Shown: piece after piece, positions 33,017-41,283 of the stretch
Position numbering within the stretch: position 1 is the first letter of the stretch
Layout of the letters: each line of letters starts with the position of its first letter
Source: JAVBMP01 sp031552195
Lineage (GTDB): Bacteria; Desulfobacterota; Desulfovibrionia; Desulfovibrionales; Desulfovibrionaceae
Length of the DNA: 41,420 bases
Assembly (NCBI GenBank): GCA_031552195.1
Contig: JAVBMT010000012.1
Span: forward strand, 1 to 41,420
Reading direction: 5' to 3'
Made by a program: the position numbers and the translations under genes
Notes under the pieces: generated by a model
Told to the model about the DNA's origin: nothing
What the model saw: the letters and a program-made list of their open reading frames with translations, nothing else
The model's database searches: none

Positions 33017-33394
33017 CTAGCTGTGCGTGTGATAGATTTTGTTGACTATCGTCCATTTTCCATCGGCCTTCAGCAGGTTGAAAAAGTCCGTAAAGCGGAG
33101 ACCGGAGACGTCATCCGTATCAACACGGGCGCTGGCGGCTTTTCCCACGATATCGATACGAACGATGGCGGCTTTGGCGTTCGGCGACGGTTTGAAATTA
33201 TTATCAATGGCGTCAAAAAGGCCCTGAATTGGTCCGCCGACCAGCTTTTCGTCCTGGTCCACTCCAAAAATAGCGGCCTGCCCGCTGAAAGCAGGTTTCA
33301 TAATCGAACTGTCGGCTTTGACTTCGCCTTCGATATACCTGTTAAGCACTTCAACTATTGCGTTGTATTCCTGGACAAAAGTAGTGTCGTTCAT
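33017..33394 (-). CDS. NTF2-like (SnoaL/lumazine-binding type) protein
   Basis: A 125-residue cone-fold protein. I begin at the ATG at 33394 (MNDTTFVQEYNAIVEVLNRY), with GGAGAG before it. The layout is that of the putative lumazine-binding subgroup: an N-terminal helix, then SSIMKPAFSGQAAIFGVDQD, a strand with AAIVRIDIVGKAASARVDTD, and a closing KADGKWTIVNKIYHTHS. No catalytic residues are identifiable. It lies 83 bases downstream of the FGE-fold gene on the same strand and may share its message. Confidence 0.8.
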   Translation of the reverse strand: MNDTTFVQEYNAIVEVLNRYIEGEVKADSSIMKPAFSGQAAIFGVDQDEKLVGGPIQGLFDAIDNNFKPSPNAKAAIVRIDIVGKAASARVDTDDVSGLRFTDFFNLLKADGKWTIVNKIYHTHS

Positions 33395-33477
33395 GCTCTC
33401 TCCAAAAATTTCAGGTTGAATGTTCACCAGATTTCACCGCTCATCCTCATGCTTTCGCCGGGCCTGCCCCTTGCCCG

Positions 33478-34278
33478 TTATTCCGGGGAGAGAGCCAGGC
33501 GTAACCCGATATTATTTCCGCGATATTCCGGCACTTGGCCGTAGCGGTAGGCGGAACGGCAGCATTCGATCACGTTGAACCAGCAACCGCCGCGAATCGT
33601 CTTGACGCCGCCTGTTTCCGGACCGGCCGGATCAGTTTCCGGGCTGCCGTAGTAATAATCGCTCCGGTACCAGTCCTGCACCCATTCCAGAACGTTACCG
33701 TAAATGTCATACAGTCCCCAGGGGTTGGGCTGCAACCGCCCCACCGGCTTGGTGGATCCCCCGAAATAGTCGGCGTCGTACCATGCATATTTGTATAATT
33801 CTCCGGCGTCATCGCCGAAAAAATACGCGCCGCCCGTGCCCGCGCGGGCGGCATATTCCCACTCCGCCTCCGTGGGCAGGCGATAACGGCCGTGCCCTTC
33901 AAGGGCGTTCAAACGCTGGATGAACTCCTGAGCGTCTTGCCAGGAGACATGCTCCACCGGATGATCATTACCCTTGAATTTCGATGGGTTTGCTCCCATC
34001 ACCGCTTCCCACTGCGCCTGGGTTACCTCGTATTTGCCCAGATAGAAAGGTTTGCTTATGCCCACCTTGTGCATCGGAGCGCCATCACCCACAAGGTCGG
34101 GCGTATATTTGACAACCTCGAAATTCGTCCCCATCATGAACGACCCGGCCGGAATGAGCGCGAACTCCATCCCGATGCTGTTCGTATAGATTTTTTCGGC
34201 GGCGCGGGAGCTTTCCGCCGGTCCGAGGCAAGCCAGCGCGAGACACAGCGCCATAACAACAAATCTTATTTTACGCAT
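33478..34278 (-). CDS. Exported FGE-sulfatase-fold (SUMF1-like) protein
   Basis: 266 residues starting at the ATG at 34278 (MRKIRFVVMALCLALACLGP) after AAGGA. A signal peptide cleaved near SRA-A (about 26) sends it to the periplasm. The formylglycine-enzyme fold covers about 32-264: GMEFALIPAGSFMMG, KYEVTQAQWEAVMG, RYRLPTEAEWEYAARAG (131-147), GNVLEWVQDW (194-203) and the last IRGGCWFNVIECCRSAYR (228-245). True sulfatase-modifying enzymes have a copper-binding Cys directly after the RGG-x-W-x stretch; here it is Asn (WFN), so it is probably a fold relative with another role rather than a sulfatase activator. Exported, it also could not meet the cytoplasmic sulfatase-like proteins upstream. 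Confidence 0.85.
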   Translation of the reverse strand: MRKIRFVVMALCLALACLGPAESSRAAEKIYTNSIGMEFALIPAGSFMMGTNFEVVKYTPDLVGDGAPMHKVGISKPFYLGKYEVTQAQWEAVMGANPSKFKGNDHPVEHVSWQDAQEFIQRLNALEGHGRYRLPTEAEWEYAARAGTGGAYFFGDDAGELYKYAWYDADYFGGSTKPVGRLQPNPWGLYDIYGNVLEWVQDWYRSDYYYGSPETDPAGPETGGVKTIRGGCWFNVIECCRSAYRYGQVPEYRGNNIGLRLALSPE

Positions 34279-34518
34279 GGTTATATCCTTATGCAGACCC
34301 TTGCGGACATCGAAACAAGCGTGCCAAAACATGCCGGAAAAGGTCGGAGTATAGAAACCGCAGCCTTCGCCGCCCGCATTTTTTGCGCTTTGCCGGCGGC
34401 AATTTATGGCTCATGAGAAAGTGCATGTCAACTTCATGAAGATGTTCACCACCAAGAGAGCAGCAACCAAAAGCCGGGCATCTAAGGCCTCATGAACGCC
34501 ACAAGGAAGGACGTATTG
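34279..34518. other. Intergenic region upstream of the FGE-fold gene
   Basis: Between the FGE-fold gene start and the terminator of tRNA-Ala. It must carry the minus-strand promoter of the FGE-fold gene. No further motif was recognised. Confidence 0.3.
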
Positions 34519-34560
34519 TAAAAAGCGAAGTCCCGCAAGGCTTTATGGGCTTTGCGGGAC
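34519..34560 (-). terminator. Terminator of tRNA-Ala
   Basis: On the minus strand GTCCCGCAAAGC and GCCTTGCGGGAC form a stem with one mismatch, followed by TTCGCTTTTTAC, 18 bases after the tRNA. Confidence 0.8.
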
Positions 34561-34577
34561 GTCCTGAAACTAAAGAT

Positions 34578-34653
34578 TGGTGGAGATGATCGGGATTGAA
34601 CCGACGGCCTCAGCATTGCGAACGCTGCGCTCTCCCAGTTGAGCTACATCCCC
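34578..34653 (-). tRNA. tRNA-Ala (anticodon CGC)
   Basis: On the minus strand the acceptor GGGGATG pairs with CATCTCC, then A and an encoded CCA. The anticodon stem CAGCG/TGCTG encloses TTCGCAA, anticodon CGC. The T arm has GGTTCAATCCC. Confidence 0.95.
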
Positions 34654-34667
34654 GTGTTGTGCGATTG

Positions 34668-34696
34668 GCTATAGCGCAATTTTTTCCGCTAGGCAA
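34668..34696 (-). promoter_or_regulatory. Promoter of tRNA-Ala
   Basis: On the minus strand TTGCCT (34691-34696) and TATAGC (34668-34673) are 17 bases apart, 14 bases before the tRNA. Confidence 0.55.
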
Positions 34697-34855
34697 GAAG
34701 TGTTTTCGCTCAATGCCGTGAAAGAATGCCTCAGATCGTTTTCACGCCAGCACAGCTATGCGCTTAAAGCGTTCTTAAAAAGCGCTTCCCGTCAAGGGCG
34801 TTTCCAAAGAGTTGCCGCCGGAAAAATCCTTCCGCCGGACCAATCGCCACGCCGC

Positions 34856-34954
34856 CTCTTGCGCGAAGGGAATGTACCTTTACGTTACTCGACCGGAGAG
34901 AAAAAGGACGGTTGACGCGGTCTTTGGATAAAAGATTTATTTAGAGACAGTCCC
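34856..34954 (+). repeat. Dispersed repeat family B, copy 1 (right part)
   Basis: About 99 bases align with the element at 41283: TTACTCGACCGGAGAGAAAA, then GGACGGTTGACGCGGTCTTT and the end ATTTATTTAGAGACAGTCCC. The inverted end (GGGACTGTCTCTAAATAAA) matches the left end of the other copy. TA follows at 34955-34956 and belongs to the stop codon of the aldehyde dehydrogenase gene. No left end is seen. Confidence 0.65.
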
Positions 34955-36330
34955 TAACGTAAAAACTTTTTAAGCAGCCGCAAAAATTTTTTGTTGCCCG
35001 GCGGGTAGCGCAATGGAATGTCCGTTTTGCCGCTTTGCCGCGCCACGCCTTTCAAATTGCTGAAAAGATCGAAGCCGGCCTTGCCGTGGTAACGGCCCAT
35101 GCCGCTTTCACCCACTCCGCCGAAAGGCAGCCTGTGCGAAGCTACGTGCATTATTACGTCATTGACGCAGCCGCCGCCGAAGGGCAGGCGCTCCACCAGC
35201 CCTTCCGCCTTACGCTTGTCGGAAGTGAAAATGTAGCAAGCCAGCGGCTTAGGCCTGGCCCTTACGAAAAGCTCCGCTTCCTCAAGGCTGCCGAAAGCCA
35301 GGCTGGGCAGCAGAGGTCCGAAAATTTCCTCTTCCATAACCGCGTCTTCAGCCTGAACGGCGGGCAGCAGCATGGGCGCGATTTTCAGCTTTTCCCGGCT
35401 GAAAGCAAGTGTTCCGTTCCGCGCCGCCGTTCCGGCAAGACTCAGCAGGCGGTCAAAAGCCCGCTCTGATATTATTTTTCCGTAGTCCGGGTTTTCCACA
35501 GGGTTTTCACCGGCGAAAACCCTGAACCACCCTTCTATTTTGCCTTCCAGCTCCGCTTTCACGGACTGTTCGGCCAAAATGTAGTCCGGGGCCACGCAGG
35601 TTTGCCCGGCATTCAGAACCTTCCCCCAGGCGATGCGCTTGGCGGCAAGGTCAAGGTTCGCGTCCGCCAGCACGATAACCGGGCTTTTTCCGCCCAATTC
35701 CAGGCAAACCGGGGTAAGATGTTCCGCGGCCGCCCGCATAACCTCGCGCCCGACTTTGGCGCTGCCCGTATACATGACGAAATCGAAACGCTCCCGCAGC
35801 AGGCTGCCGTAATTTTCGCCCAGGTCTGTGACTATGCCCACATGGTCCGGGTCAAAAGCTTCGGCTATTATTTCAGCCATGACTTCCAGGCTGGCCGGGG
35901 CACGGCGCGACGGCTTGAGCAAAACGCAATTTCCGGCGGCTACGGCGGCGGCCAACGGCAAAAAACTGAGTTGGAAAGGGTAGTTCCACGGGGCCATGAC
36001 CAGCGCCACGCCGAAAGGCTCAGGATAAACGCGGCTGGAAGAGGGAAAGGTGAGCAGGTCAAAACCGGCGCGGCGCGGACGCATCCAGGAGCGCAGATGT
36101 TTCCCGCAACGCCTGATTTCCGAAAGAACCAGCCCGGTTTCCGTAGCGTAACTTTCGAATTCCGGCCGGTTAAGGTCGTCGCGCAGGGCCTGGCCCATGC
36201 GTACGCTCGCCCGCTCCACCGCTTCGTAAAAAGACTCCAGGGCTTCATGCCGGAAATACCACGGCCGCGTTTTTCCGGATTCGAAAAAATTTCTTTGTCT
36301 TTTTATCAGTTCTTTTATATTCATGATCAT
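34954..36330 (-). CDS. Class-3 type aldehyde dehydrogenase
   Basis: NAD(P)-dependent aldehyde oxidation, 458 residues. I start at the ATG at 36330 (MIMNIKELIKRQRNFFESGK), with AAGG before it; this gives the normal length of the short class-3 (ALDH3/CalB-like) group, which lacks the N-terminal extension of other classes. Key segments are VALVMAPWNYPFQLSFLPLA, MYTGSAKVGREV, the general-base Glu in CLELGGKSP and the nucleophile Cys in NAGQTCVAPDY, then EEEIFGPLLP. The hydrophobic/basic C-terminus (KKFLRLLKKFLR) may attach it to the membrane, as in fatty-aldehyde dehydrogenases. Its stop codon abuts a dispersed repeat. Confidence 0.92.
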   Translation of the reverse strand: MIMNIKELIKRQRNFFESGKTRPWYFRHEALESFYEAVERASVRMGQALRDDLNRPEFESYATETGLVLSEIRRCGKHLRSWMRPRRAGFDLLTFPSSSRVYPEPFGVALVMAPWNYPFQLSFLPLAAAVAAGNCVLLKPSRRAPASLEVMAEIIAEAFDPDHVGIVTDLGENYGSLLRERFDFVMYTGSAKVGREVMRAAAEHLTPVCLELGGKSPVIVLADANLDLAAKRIAWGKVLNAGQTCVAPDYILAEQSVKAELEGKIEGWFRVFAGENPVENPDYGKIISERAFDRLLSLAGTAARNGTLAFSREKLKIAPMLLPAVQAEDAVMEEEIFGPLLPSLAFGSLEEAELFVRARPKPLACYIFTSDKRKAEGLVERLPFGGGCVNDVIMHVASHRLPFGGVGESGMGRYHGKAGFDLFSNLKGVARQSGKTDIPLRYPPGNKKFLRLLKKFLR

Positions 36331-36613
36331 ACCGGCCTTTAAGTTAAAACCAGGCGTGAGGAGCGTTATTCCGCATTCTTGCCTTACATATAACCTATTC
36401 GCCGGTTTTTTTCCATAACTTTGCCGAACGTGGCGGTTTTTTCCGGGTTTAATCAAAGGGCCGGCGGGAATATTCGGCCTAAAACTATTCACTTTGGCAA
36501 GAGCTTATGCTAGCGTGGTATATGTGATCATAATCATCGCGCCCGGTCAGCAGGGAGGCGCCCGGCCTCACCGTGATCTTGCGGCATAACATTTTCCATC
36601 AGGAGTATGTGAC

Positions 36614-39600
36614 ATGGGCAAAAAAATGAAGACCATGGACGGCAACACAGCCGCCGCTTATATCGCCTATGCGATGAGCGACACAGCGGCTATTTACCCC
36701 ATCACCCCTTCGTCCACCATGGGCGAGCTGGCTGATGAATGGGCCGCGCAGGGAAGAAAAAACGTTTTTGATCAGGTTCTTCAGATCAAGGAAATGCAGT
36801 CTGAAGCCGGGGCGGCCGGGGCCTTTCACGGCGCTCTCGCCGGCGGCGCCCTCGCCACCACTTTTACGGCTTCTCAGGGCCTGCTGCTCATGCTGCCCAA
36901 CATGTTCAAAATTTCCGGCGAGCTTCTCCCCGGCGTTTTCCACGTTGCGGCCAGAGCCATAGCCGCCCACGCCCTTTCCATCTTCGGCGACCACCAGGAC
37001 GTTATGGCGGCCCGCCAGACCGGTTTCGCCTTCCTGGCGTCCTCTTCGGTTCAGGAATGTATGGACCTGGCTTTAGTGTCGCACCTGTCCGCCGTGGAAG
37101 CCAGCCTGCCTTTCTGCCATTTCTTCGACGGGTTCCGCACTTCGCACGAAATTTCCAAAATCGAACAGATTGAATACGACGACATCAAAGCCCTGATGAA
37201 CTGGGAAAAAATTGAGGAATTCCGCGGCCGCGCCATGATGCCGGAACACCCCACCCAGCGCGGAACGGCCCAGAACCCTGACATTTACTTCCAGAACCGC
37301 GAGGCGGCCAACGAATTCTATAACGCCGTTCCGTCCATAGTCAGCCAGCAGATGCGCCGCGTGGCCGCCGTTACCGGACGCCATTACCGCCTTTTCGACT
37401 ATGTCGGCCACCCAGAGGCCACCCGCGTGATCATCGCCATGGGTTCCGCCTGCGAAACCATTGAAGAAGTGGTCACCCACCTGAATAAGAACGGCGAAAA
37501 GGTCGGCCTCGTCAAAGTGCGCCTGTACCGCCCCTTCTCCATTGAACACCTGATGCAGGTCATTCCGGCCACGGTCAGTTCCGTGACCGTTCTCGACCGC
37601 ACCAAAGAACCGGGAGCGCTCGGCGAGCCGCTTTACCTAGACGTTGTCGGCGCCTTCAAGGAAGCCGGGCGCTGCGTGACCATCAGCGGCGGGCGCTACG
37701 GCCTGGGCTCCAAAGACTTCACCCCGGTCATGGCCAAGGCCGTGTTCGACAACATGTACGGCGTGGTTCCGAAAAACCACTTCACCGTCGGCATAGTTGA
37801 CGACGTTACAGACACTTCGCTTGACCTGGAAGACGAATTCGACACCGTTCCCGCCGGAACCGTGCAGTGCAAATTCTACGGCCTCGGCTCCGACGGAACC
37901 GTTGGCGCGAACAAGCAAGCCATCAAAATCATCGGCGACAACACCGACATGTACGCCCAGGGTTACTTCGCCTACGATTCCAAGAAATCCGGCGGGTTCA
38001 CCGTTTCGCACCTGCGTTTCGGCCACAGCCCCATTCAGTCCACCTACCTGGTGACCCAGCCTGATTACGTGGCTTGCCACAAATCGGCCTACGTCCAGCA
38101 GTACGACATGCTTGAAGGCATGCGCGAAGGCGGAACCTTCGTGCTGAACTCCGGCTGGACGCTGAAAGATATGGAAAAAGAGCTTCCGGCCTCCATGAAG
38201 CGCGCCATCGCCCGCAAAAAACTGAAATTCTACAACGTGGACGCCGTCAAGGTGGCCACTGAAGTCGGCTTGGGCGGCCGCATCAACATGATCATGCAAA
38301 CGGCCTTCTTCAAGCTTTCCAAGGTGCTGCCCTTTGAGCAGGCCGTGTCGCTTCTTAAGGACTCCATCAAAAAAACCTACGGCAACAAGGGCGAGAAAAT
38401 CGTCAACATGAACATCGCCGCCGTGGATAAATCCATAGACGCCCTCAAGGAAATCAAATATCCCGCCTCCTGGGCCGACGCCGCTGACGGCGAGGAATGC
38501 GGCTGCAAGGCCGAGTGGGATTACGTCGCAAACGTGGTGCGCCCCATTCTGGCGCAACAGGGCGACAAACTTCCGGTTTCCGCCCTGCCGCCCGACGGCG
38601 TCGTGCCGCTGGGCACTTCCGCCTATGAGAAACGCGGGGTCGCCATTAACGTTCCGCAATGGATTCCGGCCAACTGCATCCAGTGCAACCAGTGCGCCAT
38701 GGTCTGCCCCCACGCCGCCATCCGCCCGGTTCTGGCCACGGAAGAAGAATTGAAGGGCGCGCCCAAGGGGTTTGACACCCTTGACGCCATGGGCAAAGAG
38801 CTGAAAGGCCTCAAATTCCGCATTCAGGTTTACTCGCAAGACTGCCAGGGCTGCGGCTCGTGCGCCGAAGTGTGCCCGGCCAAAACCAAGGCCCTTGAGA
38901 TGAAGCCTATTGAAACCCAGCTTAAAACCCAGGTTGAAGCTTTGGAATTCGCGCAGAACCACATCAGCCTTAAGAAAGACCTGATGCCGCGCGACACGCT
39001 GAAGGGCATCCAGTTCCAGCAGCCGCTCATGGAATTTTCCGGGGCCTGCGCGGGCTGCGGCGAAACCCCTTACATCAAGCTGCTTACCCAAATGTTCGGC
39101 GAACGCATGACCATAGCCAACGCCACGGGCTGCACCTCCATCTGGGGCGGGTCTTCCCCCAGCACGCCTTACTGCTCCAACGAACAGGGCTTCGGCCCGG
39201 CCTGGGGCAACTCCCTCTTTGAAGACGCGGCCGAATTCGGCTACGGCATCAACATGGCTTACGCCCAACGCCGCGCTAAACTGGTTGACGTTTTGAACGC
39301 CACGCTAAAATGCAAGCTGCCCAAGGCGCTGTCCGGGCTGATCGGCGAATGGCTGGAAAAGAAAGACGACGCGGCCGAATCGCAACGCCTGGGCGACGAA
39401 ATTCTCGGAAGCCTGGGCGACATCAGCGACCAGTTCCTGGCTGAAGAAATCTGGTCGCTGTCCGAGTTCTTCACCAAAAAATCCGTCTGGGTTTTCGGCG
39501 GAGACGGCTGGGCCTATGACATCGGCTACGGCGGGCTTGACCACGTGCTGGCTTCCGGCGAAGACATCAACGTGCTGGTGCTGGATACCGAAGTGTATTC

Positions 39601-40294
39601 CAATACCGGCGGCCAGGCCTCAAAGGCCACCCCGCTCGGCTCCATCGCCAAATTCGCGGCCGCCGGGAAGCGCGTCGGCAAGAAAGACCTGGGCCGCATG
39701 GCTATGAGCTACGGCTATGTCTATGTCGCCTCCGTTTCTATGGGCGCGAACAAAAACCAGGTCATCAAGGCCTTCAAGGAAGCGGAAGCCTACAAGGGCC
39801 CCTCGCTCATCATCGCCTACGCTCCCTGCATCAACCAGGGCATACGCAAGGGCATGGGCAAGAGCATGGAAGAATCCAACCTGGCCGTGAGTTCCGGCTA
39901 TTGGCCGCTCTACCGTTACAACCCCGACCTGTCCGCCGAAGGCAAGAACCCGCTTACGCTGGAATCAAAGGCACCTGACGGCAGCCTCCAGAGCTTCCTC
40001 TCCGGAGAAAACCGCTACGCCCAGCTGGAAAAGGACGACCCGGAAGCTTCAAAGAAGCTGCGCGCCGAACTGGAAGAATCCTGCTGGCTCAGGTACGCCC
40101 AGCTGGAACAGCTGGCCGGACTTCCCCCGTTGTCTGAAGTGGTGAAGGCCAAGAAAGAGGCGGTTCCCGCTTCCGCTCCGGCTCCGGCCTCGGCCGCAAA
40201 AAGGGACGCCGTGGAAAAGTGCTCCACCACCTCCACCGCCGAACACGCCGGGAAGAATGACGAGGCTTGCGACGACGGACGCAAGGGCAAATAA
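36614..40294 (+). CDS. nifJ: Pyruvate:ferredoxin (flavodoxin) oxidoreductase
   Basis: Oxidises pyruvate with CoA to acetyl-CoA and CO2, passing electrons to ferredoxin or flavodoxin; 1226 residues in one chain. Domains I-II start at MDGNTAAAYIAYAMSDTAAI with the YPITPSSTMGE motif. A ferredoxin insert has CIQCNQCAMVCPHA (from 688) and CQGCGSCAEVCPAK (from 744), binding two [4Fe-4S]. The TPP domain has CAGCGETPY (812) with the third cluster ligands and GDGWAYDIGYGG (about 963) plus NTGGQASKATP. After about residue 1175 an Ala/Pro-rich linker leads to a tail with Cys1203 and Cys1219, as in the D. africanus enzyme, where a disulfide in the tail gives oxygen stability. AGGAG lies 8 bases before the ATG. 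Confidence 0.96.
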   Translation: MGKKMKTMDGNTAAAYIAYAMSDTAAIYPITPSSTMGELADEWAAQGRKNVFDQVLQIKEMQSEAGAAGAFHGALAGGALATTFTASQGLLLMLPNMFKISGELLPGVFHVAARAIAAHALSIFGDHQDVMAARQTGFAFLASSSVQECMDLALVSHLSAVEASLPFCHFFDGFRTSHEISKIEQIEYDDIKALMNWEKIEEFRGRAMMPEHPTQRGTAQNPDIYFQNREAANEFYNAVPSIVSQQMRRVAAVTGRHYRLFDYVGHPEATRVIIAMGSACETIEEVVTHLNKNGEKVGLVKVRLYRPFSIEHLMQVIPATVSSVTVLDRTKEPGALGEPLYLDVVGAFKEAGRCVTISGGRYGLGSKDFTPVMAKAVFDNMYGVVPKNHFTVGIVDDVTDTSLDLEDEFDTVPAGTVQCKFYGLGSDGTVGANKQAIKIIGDNTDMYAQGYFAYDSKKSGGFTVSHLRFGHSPIQSTYLVTQPDYVACHKSAYVQQYDMLEGMREGGTFVLNSGWTLKDMEKELPASMKRAIARKKLKFYNVDAVKVATEVGLGGRINMIMQTAFFKLSKVLPFEQAVSLLKDSIKKTYGNKGEKIVNMNIAAVDKSIDALKEIKYPASWADAADGEECGCKAEWDYVANVVRPILAQQGDKLPVSALPPDGVVPLGTSAYEKRGVAINVPQWIPANCIQCNQCAMVCPHAAIRPVLATEEELKGAPKGFDTLDAMGKELKGLKFRIQVYSQDCQGCGSCAEVCPAKTKALEMKPIETQLKTQVEALEFAQNHISLKKDLMPRDTLKGIQFQQPLMEFSGACAGCGETPYIKLLTQMFGERMTIANATGCTSIWGGSSPSTPYCSNEQGFGPAWGNSLFEDAAEFGYGINMAYAQRRAKLVDVLNATLKCKLPKALSGLIGEWLEKKDDAAESQRLGDEILGSLGDISDQFLAEEIWSLSEFFTKKSVWVFGGDGWAYDIGYGGLDHVLASGEDINVLVLDTEVYSNTGGQASKATPLGSIAKFAAAGKRVGKKDLGRMAMSYGYVYVASVSMGANKNQVIKAFKEAEAYKGPSLIIAYAPCINQGIRKGMGKSMEESNLAVSSGYWPLYRYNPDLSAEGKNPLTLESKAPDGSLQSFLSGENRYAQLEKDDPEASKKLRAELEESCWLRYAQLEQLAGLPPLSEVVKAKKEAVPASAPAPASAAKRDAVEKCSTTSTAEHAGKNDEACDDGRKGK

Positions 40295-40310
40295 TATCCA
40301 TTAACCTCAA

Positions 40311-40342
40311 GCCCCGCGTTCAGGTTAACCTGAACGCGGGGC
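40311..40342 (+). terminator. Terminator after nifJ
   Basis: A perfect 32-base palindrome: GCCCCGCGTTCAGGTT and its inverse without a spacer, then GTTTAAAATT. It lies 16 bases past the stop and acts in either direction. Confidence 0.8.
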
Positions 40343-40460
40343 GTTTAAAATTGAAGGACCCGGATTGAAAGCCCCGAATTGACAAGCTCTGGAGGCCGGT
40401 CACCCGTCTGTGGCAGCAGCCTGAAGCAGGAACATTTAAGCGATCAGACCCTATGCAGTA

Positions 40461-40510
40461 GAGCATTTTAACTTTGAAATAGCTCTGCAAGAATCGGTTT
40501 TGGATATAGA
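40461..40510 (+). repeat. Dispersed repeat family A, copy 3 (left part only)
   Basis: GAGCATTTTAACTTTGAAAT begins the copy and CAAGAATCGGTTTTGGATAT matches the interior of copies 1 and 2. TA (40459-40460) stands before it. The match stops near 40510, where a BON-domain reading frame takes over. Confidence 0.65.
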
Positions 40511-40511
40511 T

Positions 40512-40646
40512 TTTCAGGCTTACGGTTCGGAAGTCGTGCTGTTGGGGCTGGTGCGCTCGCAAGACGACGTCAATAACGCTATAAAAACCGTGCGCGGCGT
40601 GAAGTGCGTAAGCACCGTGCGCTCATTTCTCGTCCCATCGCGTTAG
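40512..40646 (+). pseudogene. Remnant of a BON-domain protein (C-terminal part)
   Basis: The frame reads QAYGSEVVLLGLVRSQDDVN, then NAIKTVRGVKCVSTVRSFLV and stops at TAG 40644-40646. This is the closing half of a BON domain (lipid- or membrane-associated, OsmY-like), with GxVxSxxxxxxA and GVxxVxxxL spacing. No start codon lies in frame: upstream the frame runs into the dispersed repeat and then a stop at 40437. The N-terminal part is therefore lost. The stop lies 4 bases before the next gene's ATG, as if the two were once one operon. Confidence 0.6.
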
Positions 40647-40650
40647 CTAT

Positions 40651-41283
40651 ATGAGTTACCAAGGATTAAGCAGTCTGCAAACGGCCTCTTTCAGCCCGGA
40701 AGAGCTTGATTGCCTGGCCGTGTGCCTGAAAACGCCGCGTCAGGGCGAAGAGGGCCGCGTTGCGCTAGGCTTCGGACTAAGCGAAACGGCCCGCTTCATG
40801 TTCGACAACGCTGTCTGGAACCTGCAGGCGGTTGACGATGACCTGAACTGGATAAAAGGCATAGGGGCGGACCGCTTTTTCGCCTTTTTCCTGCAAAAGG
40901 GCCGCCTGCTTCTGCACCATGCGGACATGGGGCCGCAGCAGGCCTGGGGTTACCCCGCCACTTCGCCCAATCCGCTCTGGCTGCGTTATCATCAGGAGGT
41001 ATGGCGCAAGGTTATCGACCCGCAAAGAATAAATTTCATATTTCTCGACGGGCGCTTCCGCGTGGCCTGCGCCTGCCAGAGCCTGCTGCGCTGCAAGCAT
41101 GACCTGACCATGTACATACACGATTTCTGGCCCCGCCCGAATTATCATGTGCTGCTGGAATTCATGGACGTGCTGAACCGGGCGGGAAGCGCCGCCGTTC
41201 TGCGCCTGGCGGAACCGGAAAACCCGGAAACATGGCGCAAGATAGCCCTGACCTTGCAGGCGCACCAGTTTGACCTGCGCTAG
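40651..41283 (+). CDS. Uncharacterised protein, possible Rossmann-fold (methyltransferase-like)
   Basis: 210 residues; no ribosome site before the ATG, which directly follows the BON remnant. The N-terminal part resembles a helical segment with FGLSETARFMFDNAVWNLQA. The second half has IDPQRINFIFLDGRFRVACA, then YIHDFWPRPNYHVLLEFMDV, a D-G-x-F-R-V-A and I-H-D-F-W pattern found in proteins with a SAM-methyltransferase-like fold that lack an obvious SAM loop. I cannot assign a reaction. Its stop TAG ends in the first G of a family B repeat. Confidence 0.7.
   Translation: MSYQGLSSLQTASFSPEELDCLAVCLKTPRQGEEGRVALGFGLSETARFMFDNAVWNLQAVDDDLNWIKGIGADRFFAFFLQKGRLLLHHADMGPQQAWGYPATSPNPLWLRYHQEVWRKVIDPQRINFIFLDGRFRVACACQSLLRCKHDLTMYIHDFWPRPNYHVLLEFMDVLNRAGSAAVLRLAEPENPETWRKIALTLQAHQFDLR

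Noticed and set aside
33478..34278. The FGE-fold protein as activator of the sulfatase-like trio
   Set aside because: It is exported, lacks the first catalytic Cys, lies over 20 kb away, and the sulfatase-like proteins have no Cys or Ser to convert.
36497..36515. Sigma-54-like TTGGCA...TGCT element upstream of nifJ
   Set aside because: The GG and GC are 13 rather than 12 bases apart and the rest of the match is poor.
37637..39268. A 543-codon open frame on the minus strand inside the pyruvate:ferredoxin oxidoreductase gene
   Set aside because: Antisense shadow of a strongly conserved gene; composition is that expected from reversed codons.
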